The notes: generated by a model from the sequence alone, not told the origin. A stretch of 16,227 bases of DNA from Ruminococcaceae bacterium UBA1691 (GCA_002320555.1 DCJV01000106.1:18498-34724); one strand, 5' to 3'. Positions 7,199-14,432 are shown, counted from the stretch's first letter. Translations and numbers: made by a program.

Positions 7199-8638
7199 AT
7201 GAAACATTACGACGTTGTCATCATCGGCGCAGGCCCCGCCGGTATTTTCACCGCGCTGGAGCTCTATAAGCACGCCCCCGAAACCTTGCGCGTGCTGGTC
7301 GTAGACGAGGGCATCAATATTGAGCACAGGCGCTGCCCCGCGCGCAAGCATGGCGTGTGCGTGCGCTGCAATCCCTGCAATATCATGAGCGGATGGGCTG
7401 GCGCCGGTGCATTTTCAGACGGCAAGCTCTCCCTCTCCGAGGAGGTTGGCGGCAATCTCGTCAATTACCTCCCTGTTGACGAGGTGCGGACGCTGATCCA
7501 TTATGCAGACTCCATGTATCTCGATTTCGGCGCCCCAAAGGAGGTTTTTGGCCTCAATGACAAAAAATCCGATGAGATCGCCTATGAGTGCAGCAAGCAC
7601 AATATCCATCTCGTGCGCTGCCCGGTGCGCCACATGGGGACGGAATACTCCTATGAGGTGCTCAAGGCCATGTACGACCATCTGATGAAGATCAATGGCT
7701 TCACTTTTATGGAGCGTACACATGCAGACCCCATTATCGATGAAAACGGAACCGTAACCGGCGCCCGTCTGACGGACAAGGACGGCCATACAGAAGACGT
7801 TTCCGCCCACTATGTTGTTGCGGCCCCGGGGCGCGGCGGCGCGGAGTGGCTGGCAGGCATTGCGCACGAGCACAACATCTCCACGCGCAACAACGAAGTG
7901 GATATCGGCGTGCGTGTTGAGGTGCCGAATTCGGTGATGGACAACCTGACCAAACACCTATATGAGGCGAAGATGGTCTATTATTCCGACACGTTTGAAA
8001 ATAAAGTGCGCACTTTCTGTATGAATCCCGGCGGCATCGTCAGCGAAGAGCACTATAACGCAGGCTTCAACAATACCTTTGAGCAGAGTATCGCCGTGGT
8101 CAACGGGCACAGCTATGCGGACGAATCCTCCCACACGGAGAATACGAATTTCGCCATGCTTGTTTCCACCTCCTTTACAGAGCCGTTCAATCAGCCCATC
8201 GAATACGGGCGCTATATTGCACAGCTGGGCAATATGCTCACCGGCGGTGGGATTATGGTGCAGCGGTTGGGTGACCTTTTAATGGGCCGCCGTACGGACG
8301 AATCCCGCCTGCGCAAGTCGACGACCCGTGCTACCCTGACGACTGCGGTGCCGGGTGACCTTTCCTTTGTGCTGCCGCATCGCCATCTGACGAGCATCAT
8401 CGAGGCACTGCGGGCCTTCGATAAGGTGGCCCCAGGCCTGTATTCCAAAAATACGCTGCTCTATGGGGTGGAGGTCAAATTCTATTCCTCCAAGCTTGCC
8501 GTGGATCAGAATTTCGAGACGGCGGTCGAGAATTTCTATGCGATCGGCGACGGCGCGGGCATTACACGCGGCCTGATGCAGGCGAGTGTGACAGGCATCG
8601 TCGTAGCAAGGGATATTGCGAAAAAGCTGGGGATGTAA
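7199..8638 (+). CDS. FAD-dependent dehydrogenase, COG2509 family
   Basis: 479 aa. A Rossmann dinucleotide-binding motif, VVIIGAGPAGIFTALEL (residues 6-22), and a C-terminal FAD-contact motif, FYAIGDGAGITRGL (about 453-466), frame a two-domain flavoprotein. Between them is a conserved cysteine cluster, C46-X7-C54-X2-C57-X2-C60, then GWAGAGAFSDGKLSLS, a hallmark of COG2509. The physiological reaction of this family is unknown. Its cysteines could be redox-active or bind a metal or Fe-S centre; that is inference. The ATG at 7199 is the only sensible start, but the nearest Shine-Dalgarno (GGAG) is about 15 bases away, so translation may be modest. It is monocistronic, with a hairpin downstream at 8668-8704. 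Confidence 0.9.
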   Translation: MKHYDVVIIGAGPAGIFTALELYKHAPETLRVLVVDEGINIEHRRCPARKHGVCVRCNPCNIMSGWAGAGAFSDGKLSLSEEVGGNLVNYLPVDEVRTLIHYADSMYLDFGAPKEVFGLNDKKSDEIAYECSKHNIHLVRCPVRHMGTEYSYEVLKAMYDHLMKINGFTFMERTHADPIIDENGTVTGARLTDKDGHTEDVSAHYVVAAPGRGGAEWLAGIAHEHNISTRNNEVDIGVRVEVPNSVMDNLTKHLYEAKMVYYSDTFENKVRTFCMNPGGIVSEEHYNAGFNNTFEQSIAVVNGHSYADESSHTENTNFAMLVSTSFTEPFNQPIEYGRYIAQLGNMLTGGGIMVQRLGDLLMGRRTDESRLRKSTTRATLTTAVPGDLSFVLPHRHLTSIIEALRAFDKVAPGLYSKNTLLYGVEVKFYSSKLAVDQNFETAVENFYAIGDGAGITRGLMQASVTGIVVARDIAKKLGM

Positions 8639-8667
8639 CCTTCATTTTAAGCGATTTCAATGAAAAT

Positions 8668-8704
8668 ACCGGCTAACTCCACATGGAAGATGGAGCTAGC
8701 CGGT
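8668..8704 (-). terminator. Strong hairpin, probable terminator (bidirectional)
   Basis: ACCGGCTAACTCCA (8668-8681) and TGGAGCTAGCCGGT (8691-8704) form a 14-bp stem around a 9-base loop. In plus-strand RNA there is one A-C mismatch; in minus-strand RNA it becomes a G-U wobble, so the stem is complete and is followed by AUUUUCAUU. It lies 30 bases after the flavoprotein stop on the plus strand and about 235 bases beyond the end of the decarboxylase subunit genes on the minus strand. It may serve both convergent units. Confidence 0.55.
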
Positions 8705-8754
8705 GTCATAAAGCTATTCTATGTTTCGTTTTTTATTTATATCGTGTCTACTTA

Positions 8755-8852
8755 GCATCGGTAAACAGGGGGTAGATTTCAAGGCCACAGGCCTCGGCAA
8801 ACGCGGCTTTACGGCTGCCGGGCGGCGCTGTTTCCCCCTTGTTTACCGATGC
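8755..8852. repeat. 98-nt inverted-repeat element between convergent genes
   Basis: GCATCGGTAAACAGGGGG (8755-8772) is repeated in inverted orientation at 8834-8852 with a single extra A, so the 98-nt unit can fold into a long hairpin. The interior is GC-rich with smaller palindromes such as GGCCACAGGCC (8783-8793). The first 17 bases of the arm recur exactly at 3180-3196. No transposase is present, so it looks like a MITE- or REP-like non-autonomous element. The rest of the gap, 8853-8938, includes an ATGGT/ACCAT mini-hairpin (8855-8871) and nothing else recognisable. Confidence 0.65.
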
Positions 8853-8938
8853 AACATGGTGCGGGCCACCATTGCATTTGGCGGCAGCTTCGCTCATCTA
8901 AATAGGAATCCGTTTCGAAATCAACCCGTTACGGCTTT

Positions 8939-9169
8939 CTATTGCCCGGAGGCCGCCTTCTGCACGCGTTTCTCCAGCTTTTTCGCCCTGCGCGCCTCTT
9001 CCTTCTGTGCAAGCCACGGCTCTATCTTCATAATGAGAACCACCAAAAGGGTAATCAGAAGGATGACGGCCATAATGCCGCCCATTCCTTTGCCCATAAT
9101 GCCGAGCGAGGTTATAAAATTGCTCATCCGATCCGCCCACGGAATGGATAAAAGCATGAATTCAGCCAT
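8939..9169 (-). CDS. Small membrane protein, OadG-like decarboxylase gamma-type subunit
   Basis: 76 aa: an N-terminal hydrophobic lead (MAEFMLLSIPW), one clear transmembrane helix (about residues 30-48), and a strongly basic, charged, coiled-coil-prone tail (QKEEARRAKKLEKRVQKAAS). This is the plan of OadG/gamma subunits of sodium-pumping decarboxylases, which anchor and stabilise the complex, but it is short and lacks the typical Pro/Ala linker and C-terminal zinc-binding residues. The ATG at 9169 has AAGGAGA 7 bases upstream. It follows the beta-subunit gene by 21 bases and is surely cotranscribed. Assignment rests mainly on layout and position. Confidence 0.75.
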   Translation of the reverse strand: MAEFMLLSIPWADRMSNFITSLGIMGKGMGGIMAVILLITLLVVLIMKIEPWLAQKEEARRAKKLEKRVQKAASGQ

Positions 9170-9190
9170 TAAAATTCTCCTTTCCCGTCC

Positions 9191-10321
9191 TTATTTGAAG
9201 AAGCCGAGGATCACGCCGCCCGCAACGACGGATGCGATCTGACCGGATACGTTCGCTCCAACTGCCTCCATGAGCAGGTGGTTTTCCTTATCCTCTGCAA
9301 GCCCCATTTTTTGAACGACGCGCGCCGCCATCGGGAAGGCGGAAATACCCGCCGCGCCGATCATTGGGTTGACCTTATTCTTCGTGAAGAGGTTGAGAAT
9401 CTTTGCGAACATGACGCCGCCAAAGGTATCAAATACGAAGGCCAGCAGGCCAAGGACAATGATCATCAGCGTTTCGATTGTAACGAACTGCTCGGCGCGC
9501 ATGCTGAAGGAGATCGTAATGCCGAGGAGCAGCGTGATGATATTGGCAAATTCATTCTGCGCGGTCTCCGATAGGCGCTTGAGCACGCCGCATTCACGCA
9601 GGAGATTGCCGAACATTAAAAAGCCAACAAGAGAGACGGACATTGGGGCGACCAAGCCCGCGATGATGGTAACCATAATGGGGAACAGGATGCGCGTACG
9701 CTTGGAGATCGCCTTCGCCTTGACATGCGGCATCCGGATGAGGCGTTCCTTCTTTGTGGTGATCGCCTTGATGACGACCGGCTGAATAATCGGTACCAGC
9801 GCCATATAGGAATAAGCCGCCACGGCGATCGCGCCGACATAGGTGGAACCGAGCACCTGGGAAACCAGAATGGAGGTTGGGCCGTCTGCCGCACCGATCA
9901 TGCCGATCGAGGCCGCGTCCTTGAGATCGAAGCCCAAAAGCGTTGCAGCCGCAATGGCAAAGAAAATACCGAACTGAGCTGCCGCGCCGAACAGGAACAT
10001 CTTGGGATTGGAAAGCAACGGGCCGAAATCGATCATCGCGCCGATACCGATAAACAGCAAAATCGGCAAGGCCTCAGAGGCCTCGATCCCCACGTCAAAC
10101 AGCCACTGGATGATACCGTGCGTCTCTCCTACACCCTGCATAACCTGATCGAGCACTCCGCTGAACGGAAGATTGACCAGAATCGCGCCGAAGCCCATGG
10201 GCATGAGCAGCGCAGGCTCAAAGTCCTTGCAGATAGCGAGATAGATGAGGATGCCTCCCACAATGTACATCACAACCCGCTGCCAAGTAATCGCAAGCAG
10301 CCCTTCCCAAAGGAAGCTCAT
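9191..10321 (-). CDS. Sodium ion-translocating decarboxylase subunit beta (OadB/GcdB/MmdB family)
   Basis: 376 aa, the size of GcdB-type beta subunits. These integral membrane proteins couple decarboxylation of a carboxybiotin carried by partner subunits to Na+ export. Motifs include IGIGAMIDFGPLLSNP (residues 91-106), MIGAADGPTSI (141-151; its Asp146 probably matches the essential Asp of characterised OadB), NPMIGAAGISAFPMAARV (318-335) and EAVGANVSGQIASVVAGG (352-369). About ten hydrophobic segments are visible. Start ATG at 10321, with AGGGGG about 10 bases upstream. No alpha (carboxyltransferase), biotin-carrier or delta gene lies in the window, so the substrate cannot be told. Expression is probably controlled by the structured leader and terminator upstream. 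Confidence 0.95.
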   Translation of the reverse strand: MSFLWEGLLAITWQRVVMYIVGGILIYLAICKDFEPALLMPMGFGAILVNLPFSGVLDQVMQGVGETHGIIQWLFDVGIEASEALPILLFIGIGAMIDFGPLLSNPKMFLFGAAAQFGIFFAIAAATLLGFDLKDAASIGMIGAADGPTSILVSQVLGSTYVGAIAVAAYSYMALVPIIQPVVIKAITTKKERLIRMPHVKAKAISKRTRILFPIMVTIIAGLVAPMSVSLVGFLMFGNLLRECGVLKRLSETAQNEFANIITLLLGITISFSMRAEQFVTIETLMIIVLGLLAFVFDTFGGVMFAKILNLFTKNKVNPMIGAAGISAFPMAARVVQKMGLAEDKENHLLMEAVGANVSGQIASVVAGGVILGFFK

Positions 10322-10357
10322 TTGTTACATTCCCCCTGTATTTTTGGAGTCTTATTG

Positions 10358-10402
10358 AAAAAACGAGACCTGTGTTCCTTGCTTTCGGAAACACAGGTCT
10401 CG
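10358..10402 (-). terminator. Intrinsic terminator in the decarboxylase leader (attenuator)
   Basis: In minus-strand RNA, CGAGACCTGTGTTTCC (10402-10387) pairs with GGAACACAGGTCTCG (10378-10364) around an 8-base loop. The stem has 12 continuous pairs plus 3 more beyond one bulged base, and is followed at once by UUUUUU (10363-10358). It lies between a perfect promoter and the gene it serves, about 37 bases before the ATG, so it must be conditional, as in riboswitch or attenuation control. Confidence 0.85.
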
Positions 10403-10510
10403 TCATTTCATGCTAAACCAGAAGTACGCTCAGCCGGGTACTCCACGATGTTGATTTAACCGCACCACAGCCGTTGCTTGCTACAATGCCGACTACTCCC
10501 CCATTTATTT
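10387..10510 (-). promoter_or_regulatory. Structured leader RNA, candidate yybP-ykoY-like (Mn2+) riboswitch
   Basis: The leader begins with GGGGGAGUAG (10502-10493), contains AUCAACAU (10455-10448) and ends with CGAGACC (10402-10396). From memory, these match the GGGGAGUAG, GUCAACAU-like and GCRAGACC blocks of the yybP-ykoY Mn2+ riboswitch. Two helices can be drawn: a P2-like hairpin (AGUCG at 10494-10490 with CGGCU at 10473-10469, plus an inner GC/UUG stem) and a second hairpin (UUAAAUCA at 10459-10452 with UGGUUUAG at 10420-10413, plus inner GAGUAC/GUACUUC). P1 would pair AAUGGG with CCUGUGUU, which is the left arm of the terminator, so P1 and terminator exclude each other. That is a ligand-ON design. 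P1 is weak, with wobbles. No covariance search was possible. Confidence 0.5.
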
Positions 10511-10516
10511 AAATTT

Positions 10517-10545
10517 ATTATAAACAAATCGTTCCCTCCTGTCAA
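10517..10545 (-). promoter_or_regulatory. Consensus sigma-A promoter for the decarboxylase subunit operon
   Basis: On the minus strand TTGACA (10545-10540) and TATAAT (10522-10517) are both perfect and exactly 17 bases apart. Transcription should begin near 10510, directly at the structured leader. It lies just after the end of the sugar-transporter operon, so the decarboxylase genes are an independent unit. A promoter this strong fits control by attenuation downstream. Confidence 0.9.
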
Positions 10546-10580
10546 TCAAAAGGAAGGAAATTATCGGAATAGTCTTCCAA

Positions 10581-11234
10581 TCAGATCTTCCTCAAGTCCG
10601 CATCCAGAAGGAAGCGGACAGCCAGTGTTGAACTGGAATACAGGGCAAACAGGATCACCGGCAGGGAATATGGCAGCAACAGCACACAGAGTAGGAATGT
10701 TGCCGTTATCAGCAGTGCACCGGGCAGCGCATGCTGCGGGAAGGACAGGGAGAGAATCCACGCCTTTTTCCATGCAGACCGCGCCGTCTCTCCATACAGC
10801 GGAAACAGATAGGCCGCCGCGCCGCATAAAAGCAGCCATATTGCGCATGCGCATGAGATCCCCGCATACCGCCAAACGCTCTCCGGCAGCAGAGCCGCCG
10901 CCGCACCGGCCGCACAAAGAGCGGCGCAGCAGCCTCCCAGAAACAGCCCGGACCAAAAGCAGGGCCAAAACATCTTCCGGAAGGCCGCCCAGTAATCCTG
11001 CCAGAGCAAAATCGGCTCATCCCGCACGAGCTTTCCGGCAATCGCCGCCAGCGCGCCGAGCGCGGGGCCAGTGGTCAAAATGGGCAGGCAGGATAGGAGA
11101 AAGAGCAGATTGAGCTTTACCAGCGTAAAGCCCTCCCGCCAAAGCAGGAGCACAAATCGTGCAAACGCCGTCTTCGGCTCTTCCTGAGGCGCATTTTTTG
11201 CCTTACCCTCATACAGTAAATGGTATAAATTCAT
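10581..11234 (-). CDS. DUF624/YesL family membrane protein
   Basis: 217 aa with about five transmembrane segments. The family signature VKLNLLFLLSCLPILTTGPA (residues 39-58) is near the N-terminus and is followed by GALAAIAGKLVRDE, as in YesL/DUF624 proteins. These regularly accompany CUT1 sugar ABC transporters in Firmicutes; their biochemical role is unknown. The start ATG at 11234 has GGGGAGG 8 bases upstream. It begins 20 bases after the second permease gene and is the last gene of the transporter operon. No clear terminator separates it from the next promoter at 10545. Confidence 0.88.
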   Translation of the reverse strand: MNLYHLLYEGKAKNAPQEEPKTAFARFVLLLWREGFTLVKLNLLFLLSCLPILTTGPALGALAAIAGKLVRDEPILLWQDYWAAFRKMFWPCFWSGLFLGGCCAALCAAGAAAALLPESVWRYAGISCACAIWLLLCGAAAYLFPLYGETARSAWKKAWILSLSFPQHALPGALLITATFLLCVLLLPYSLPVILFALYSSSTLAVRFLLDADLRKI

Positions 11235-11254
11235 GCAAACCGCCTCCCCGCAAC

Positions 11255-12085
11255 TTATCCCTTAACCGCGCCCTCTGTAACGCCCTTGATGATATATTTC
11301 TGGCAAAAGAGATAGAAGATCACGATCGGCGCCATACACATGAGCAGCCCCGCCGTGGCAAGATCCCAGCGCTTGGAAAACTGCCCAAAGAACAGGAAGG
11401 TCTTCAGCGGCAGCGTCTGCCAGCCCGGCTTATTGATCACGAGCTGTGGCAGCAGGAAGTCGTTCCAGATCCACATGGCGTTGAGGATTGCAACGGTGAT
11501 CAGAATCGTCTTGAGCAGCGGAAAAACAATGAGGAAGAAGGTCTGCACCATATTGCACCCGTCGATGCGCGCCGCCTCCTCAAGCTCCACCGGCACATTT
11601 TTGATGAAGCCATGCAGCAGGATGATTGAGAGGCTCGAGCCGAAGCCCAGATACATAAAAACCAGCCCGGGGCGGTTCATCAGGTTCAGCCCATCCATGA
11701 AGCGCACGAGCGGCAGCATCACGCACTGAAAAGGGATCAGCGTTGCAGCCGCATAAAGAAGAAAGATAAAGGAGCTTATCTTCGTCTTATAGCGCGCGAG
11801 CACCCACGCGGCCATCGAACAGAAGAGTAGGAGCAATACAATCGAGCTCACCGTAATGACAACGGAATTGCCAAAGGAGGTGAAAAAATCGAGCTTTTCA
11901 TACGCCTGCGGATAGTTCTCCGCCGTAAAGGTTTCCCGGTTCGGCAAAGCAAGCACATTGAGATAGATATCCTTCAGAGATTTGAAGGAGTTGATGATCA
12001 GGATAAAGATCGGAGAGATAAAAAAGGCGCACAGCACCAGCCCGAAGGCAGTCAGGACACCGCGGCCGATCTTTTTTGCCGTCAT
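11255..12085 (-). CDS. Carbohydrate ABC transporter permease (MalG/UgpE-type)
   Basis: 276 aa with six expected transmembrane helices. The inner-membrane loop that docks to the ATPase (EAA loop) reads VELEEAARIDGCNMVQTFFL near residues 175-194. The N-terminus (GLVLCAFFISPIFILIINSF) and the LPNRETFTAENYPQAY segment are typical of CUT1 MalG-like permeases. It should form the translocation pore with the permease encoded upstream, moving an oligosaccharide or related sugar handed over by the binding lipoprotein. The substrate is not readable. Its ATG overlaps the upstream TAA (TAATG), with GGAGG about 10 bases before it, so the two permeases are translationally coupled. Confidence 0.95.
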   Translation of the reverse strand: MTAKKIGRGVLTAFGLVLCAFFISPIFILIINSFKSLKDIYLNVLALPNRETFTAENYPQAYEKLDFFTSFGNSVVITVSSIVLLLLFCSMAAWVLARYKTKISSFIFLLYAAATLIPFQCVMLPLVRFMDGLNLMNRPGLVFMYLGFGSSLSIILLHGFIKNVPVELEEAARIDGCNMVQTFFLIVFPLLKTILITVAILNAMWIWNDFLLPQLVINKPGWQTLPLKTFLFFGQFSKRWDLATAGLLMCMAPIVIFYLFCQKYIIKGVTEGAVKG

Positions 12086-12951
12086 TACATCTCCACCTCC
12101 TTCTTTTTGCTGAAGTACAGCTGCGTCAGCCCGATCGCCGCCACGATAATGAGGAAGATAACCGCCTTCGCCTGCGCAAGGCCTAGATTATTAAATCGAA
12201 ACGCCGTATTGTAAATATTGAGCGCAATCATCTCCGTTGAGTCGAAGGGGCCGCCATTGGTCAGCGCCAGATTCTGGTCGTATAGCTTGAAGCAGTTGGA
12301 CAGCGATAAAAACAGGCCCACGGTGAAGGCCGGCGCGACCAGCGGCAGAGTGATGCTTTTGAGCTTCTGCCAACCGTTCGCGCCGTCGATCTCCGCGGCT
12401 TCAAGAAGGTTGTCCGGGATATTTTGAAGCTGTGCGATATAGATGATCATCATATATCCGGAGAGCTGCCAGGTCACAACGATCAGCAGGCCGATGAAGG
12501 ACGTCGGCGTGTCAGACAGCCATCCCTGCAGCCAGGAAATTCCTGTTGCCTTGCCGATCGCCTCAAACGCCTGTACAAAGATAAACTGCCAGGTAAAGCC
12601 GAGCAGAATGCCGCCGATGAGATTCGGCAGAAAGAACACGCCGCGCATGAGCGTGGTGCCTTTGATCTTTGATGTGACGAGCAGCGCGAGGCCGAATCCG
12701 ACCAGATTCACGCTGATGACAGCGCACACGGCAAAAACCGCTGTGAACCCAAAGGAACGCCAAAACTGCGGATCGTTTCGAAACACTTCAATATAATTTT
12801 TGAATCCTACAAAATTGACGTTGCCGGAAATTCCATTCCAGTCGGTCAGGGAATAGCCGAGTCCTGTTACCGCCGGGAGCAGCTCGACGATCGTGAAAGC
12901 CAGCAGAGACGGCAGCAGGAAGCACCAGTAGCCCAATTTTGATTTTTTCAC
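12085..12951 (-). CDS. Carbohydrate ABC transporter permease (MalF/UgpA-type)
   Basis: 288 aa with six transmembrane helices. The opening LGYWCFLLPSLLAFTIVELLPAV and GYSLTDWNG are classic for CUT1 UgpA/MsmF permeases. The EAA loop reads LLEAAEIDGANGWQKLKSIT near residues 182-201. The start is GTG at 12951 with GGAGG about 7 bases upstream. It is separated from the binding-protein gene by 122 bases holding strong hairpins, which suggests that permeases are made at lower levels than the binding protein. Confidence 0.95.
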   Translation of the reverse strand: MKKSKLGYWCFLLPSLLAFTIVELLPAVTGLGYSLTDWNGISGNVNFVGFKNYIEVFRNDPQFWRSFGFTAVFAVCAVISVNLVGFGLALLVTSKIKGTTLMRGVFFLPNLIGGILLGFTWQFIFVQAFEAIGKATGISWLQGWLSDTPTSFIGLLIVVTWQLSGYMMIIYIAQLQNIPDNLLEAAEIDGANGWQKLKSITLPLVAPAFTVGLFLSLSNCFKLYDQNLALTNGGPFDSTEMIALNIYNTAFRFNNLGLAQAKAVIFLIIVAAIGLTQLYFSKKKEVEM

Positions 12952-12989
12952 ACAGGGTCCTCCTCACAAATGGAATCTGCCGCCGTGCG

Positions 12990-13003
12990 GCCGTTGAAAC
13001 GGC
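12990..13003 (-). repeat. Small stem-loop in binding protein-permease gap
   Basis: GCCGT and ACGGC pair around the tetraloop of a 14-base palindromic stretch, adjacent to the large hairpin at 13008-13057 and 39 bases before the permease GTG. A further GCCGC/GCGGC-type palindrome (about 12979-12992) partly overlaps it, so alternative foldings are possible. Confidence 0.5.
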
Positions 13004-13007
13004 GTAT

Positions 13008-13057
13008 GCAGAGACCGCTGCAAAACGCATCTTCATGCATTCCGCTGCAGTCTCTGC
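13008..13057 (-). promoter_or_regulatory. 50-nt long stem-loop between binding-protein and permease genes
   Basis: Reading minus-strand RNA from 13057, GCAGAGACUGCAGCGG and AAUGCAU pair with AUGCGUU and UUGCAGCGGUCUCUGC around a GAAG loop. The stem is about 23 bp with one A-A mismatch and several G-U wobbles. It lies 16 bases after the binding-protein stop. No U-run follows, so it is not a classical terminator. In other sugar ABC operons such intergenic hairpins protect the binding-protein mRNA from 3' exonucleases and so raise its level over the permeases; that role here is inferred. Confidence 0.75.
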
Positions 13058-13073
13058 CCGCCAGGCGATCAGC

Positions 13074-14432
13074 TTATTTGCGGTCTGCGGCCCACTTGGC
13101 CTTTGCGTCACTGACAAGCTTATCCCAGGTCACCTTTTTGGAGACATAGCTCTGGATCGACGCCCCGAGCGTATTCTCGCCCCAGCCTGTCGGTTCGCCC
13201 ATGAAGACCCATGGCGCGGTTTTGCCCGCATTGGCATATTCGCTCACCGCCGCGCCCAGCGGATCCTTCGGCTTAATATCCCCGTAATTCGTATAGGCCG
13301 GGATAAAATTGAATTCATCCACAACGATTTTCTTTCCCTCTTCCGATTGATAGAGCCAGTTGAGGAAATCCTTCGCGCAGGCCTTGTCCGCATCAGAAGA
13401 TTTGCTGTTGACACACCAGTACATCGGCACGCCCACCGGAAGATTTCCCTCGCTGACACCTTTGAGCGGGATCGGAATAATCCCCAGGCGGTCCGCCAGC
13501 TTCTGGTCGACCTCTCTGACCTCCGGATAGATCCAATTGCCCTGCTGCACGGCGGCAACGCGCCCGATGGCCAGCCCGCCGCCGACGGACATAGAATAGT
13601 CGACCGCGTTGAGCGCCGAGGGGTTGTTTGCATTCTTGGTATATTTGATCTGCAGATCGATCAGGTCTTTGAGCTGAGAGGCATATTTGAAGTCCAGCGT
13701 TTTCGCTTCATACGCCTGCTTATTGCTGTCGAACTCCTGTCCCAGGGCGATATTGCCCGTGTGGAGGCCGGTGACCCATTTCTCCTTGACCGGGAATTCG
13801 AGCACCGCCTCGAGCGCCGGGAATTTGTCCTTCAGTTCGCCCTTGTCGATTTTCGTCTTTAATTCTCCGAAGGCCTTATCGATTTCATCAAAGGTTTTTA
13901 ATTTCGACGCATCGATTCCTGCTGCCTCAAAGATATCTTTATTATAGATAAATCCGTAGCCCTCAATCGCATAGGGCATGCCATAAATCTTGCCGTCCAG
14001 CGTCACGTCGTCGAGCAGGCCTTCGACCACATGCTTCGTCCAGCTCTCGCCGCTCAAATCCTCCAGGTTGGAAATCCAGTCGTTGACGTCCTGCGGCCCG
14101 CCGACATTGTAAATTTCCGGCTGATCCGCGCCCTGCATCTTTGTGCGCAGAGCCGCGCCGTAATCCGAGCCGCCGCCAACAGTCTCCAAATTAATTTTTA
14201 CATTGGGATGGGATTTCATATAGCGTTCTGTTGCCGCCTTGAGCGCATCGTTGATTTCCACCTTGAATTGGAAGATATCCACCGTCCCCTTCAGGTCGGT
14301 ATTCACGGAGCTTCCGGCATTGTTAGTCCCGGCGTTGTTATCCGGCGCCTCTTCCCGTTTGCATGCCGCCAGAGTGGAAACGAGCAGCAGGCATACCAAA
14401 AGCACTGCCGTCCATTTTTTCATTGTTCTCAT
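13074..14432 (-). CDS. Extracellular solute-binding lipoprotein of a CUT1 sugar ABC transporter
   Basis: 452 aa from the ATG at 14432, which has GGAGG 8 bases upstream; an ATG at 14447 overlaps that ribosome site and is unlikely. The signal peptide has a basic start (MRTMKKW), a hydrophobic core and the lipobox LAAC, so Cys24 is lipidated and the protein is tethered outside the membrane. A Gly/Asn/Ser-rich linker follows, then a family-1 binding-protein fold with TERYMKSHPNVKINLETVGG (about residues 67-86) and DGKIYGMPYAIEGYGFIYNK (about 147-166). It captures a carbohydrate for the permeases encoded downstream. Ligand unknown: no glycoside hydrolase is in the window. Expression probably responds to the cre-like box at 14459-14472. 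Confidence 0.94.
   Translation of the reverse strand: MRTMKKWTAVLLVCLLLVSTLAACKREEAPDNNAGTNNAGSSVNTDLKGTVDIFQFKVEINDALKAATERYMKSHPNVKINLETVGGGSDYGAALRTKMQGADQPEIYNVGGPQDVNDWISNLEDLSGESWTKHVVEGLLDDVTLDGKIYGMPYAIEGYGFIYNKDIFEAAGIDASKLKTFDEIDKAFGELKTKIDKGELKDKFPALEAVLEFPVKEKWVTGLHTGNIALGQEFDSNKQAYEAKTLDFKYASQLKDLIDLQIKYTKNANNPSALNAVDYSMSVGGGLAIGRVAAVQQGNWIYPEVREVDQKLADRLGIIPIPLKGVSEGNLPVGVPMYWCVNSKSSDADKACAKDFLNWLYQSEEGKKIVVDEFNFIPAYTNYGDIKPKDPLGAAVSEYANAGKTAPWVFMGEPTGWGENTLGASIQSYVSKKVTWDKLVSDAKAKWAADRK

Noticed and set aside
7122..7202. A 26-codon leader peptide whose TGA overlaps the flavoprotein ATG (ATGA)
   Set aside because: Its ATG lies at or before the predicted transcription start near 7125 and has no ribosome site, so it is unlikely to be translated.
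7415..7957. A 180-codon minus-strand open frame inside the flavoprotein gene
   Set aside because: It is antisense to conserved flavoprotein coding sequence and lacks a ribosome site or motif.
5371..8862. The 10-mer AACATGGTGC shared at 5371 and 8853
   Set aside because: Ten-base matches are expected many times by chance in 16 kb, and the flanks do not align convincingly.
10320..10510. T-box leader upstream of the decarboxylase gene
   Set aside because: I could not find the conserved T-box sequence (AGGGUGGNACCGCG) or a specifier stem. The gene is not an aminoacyl-tRNA synthetase or an amino acid gene.
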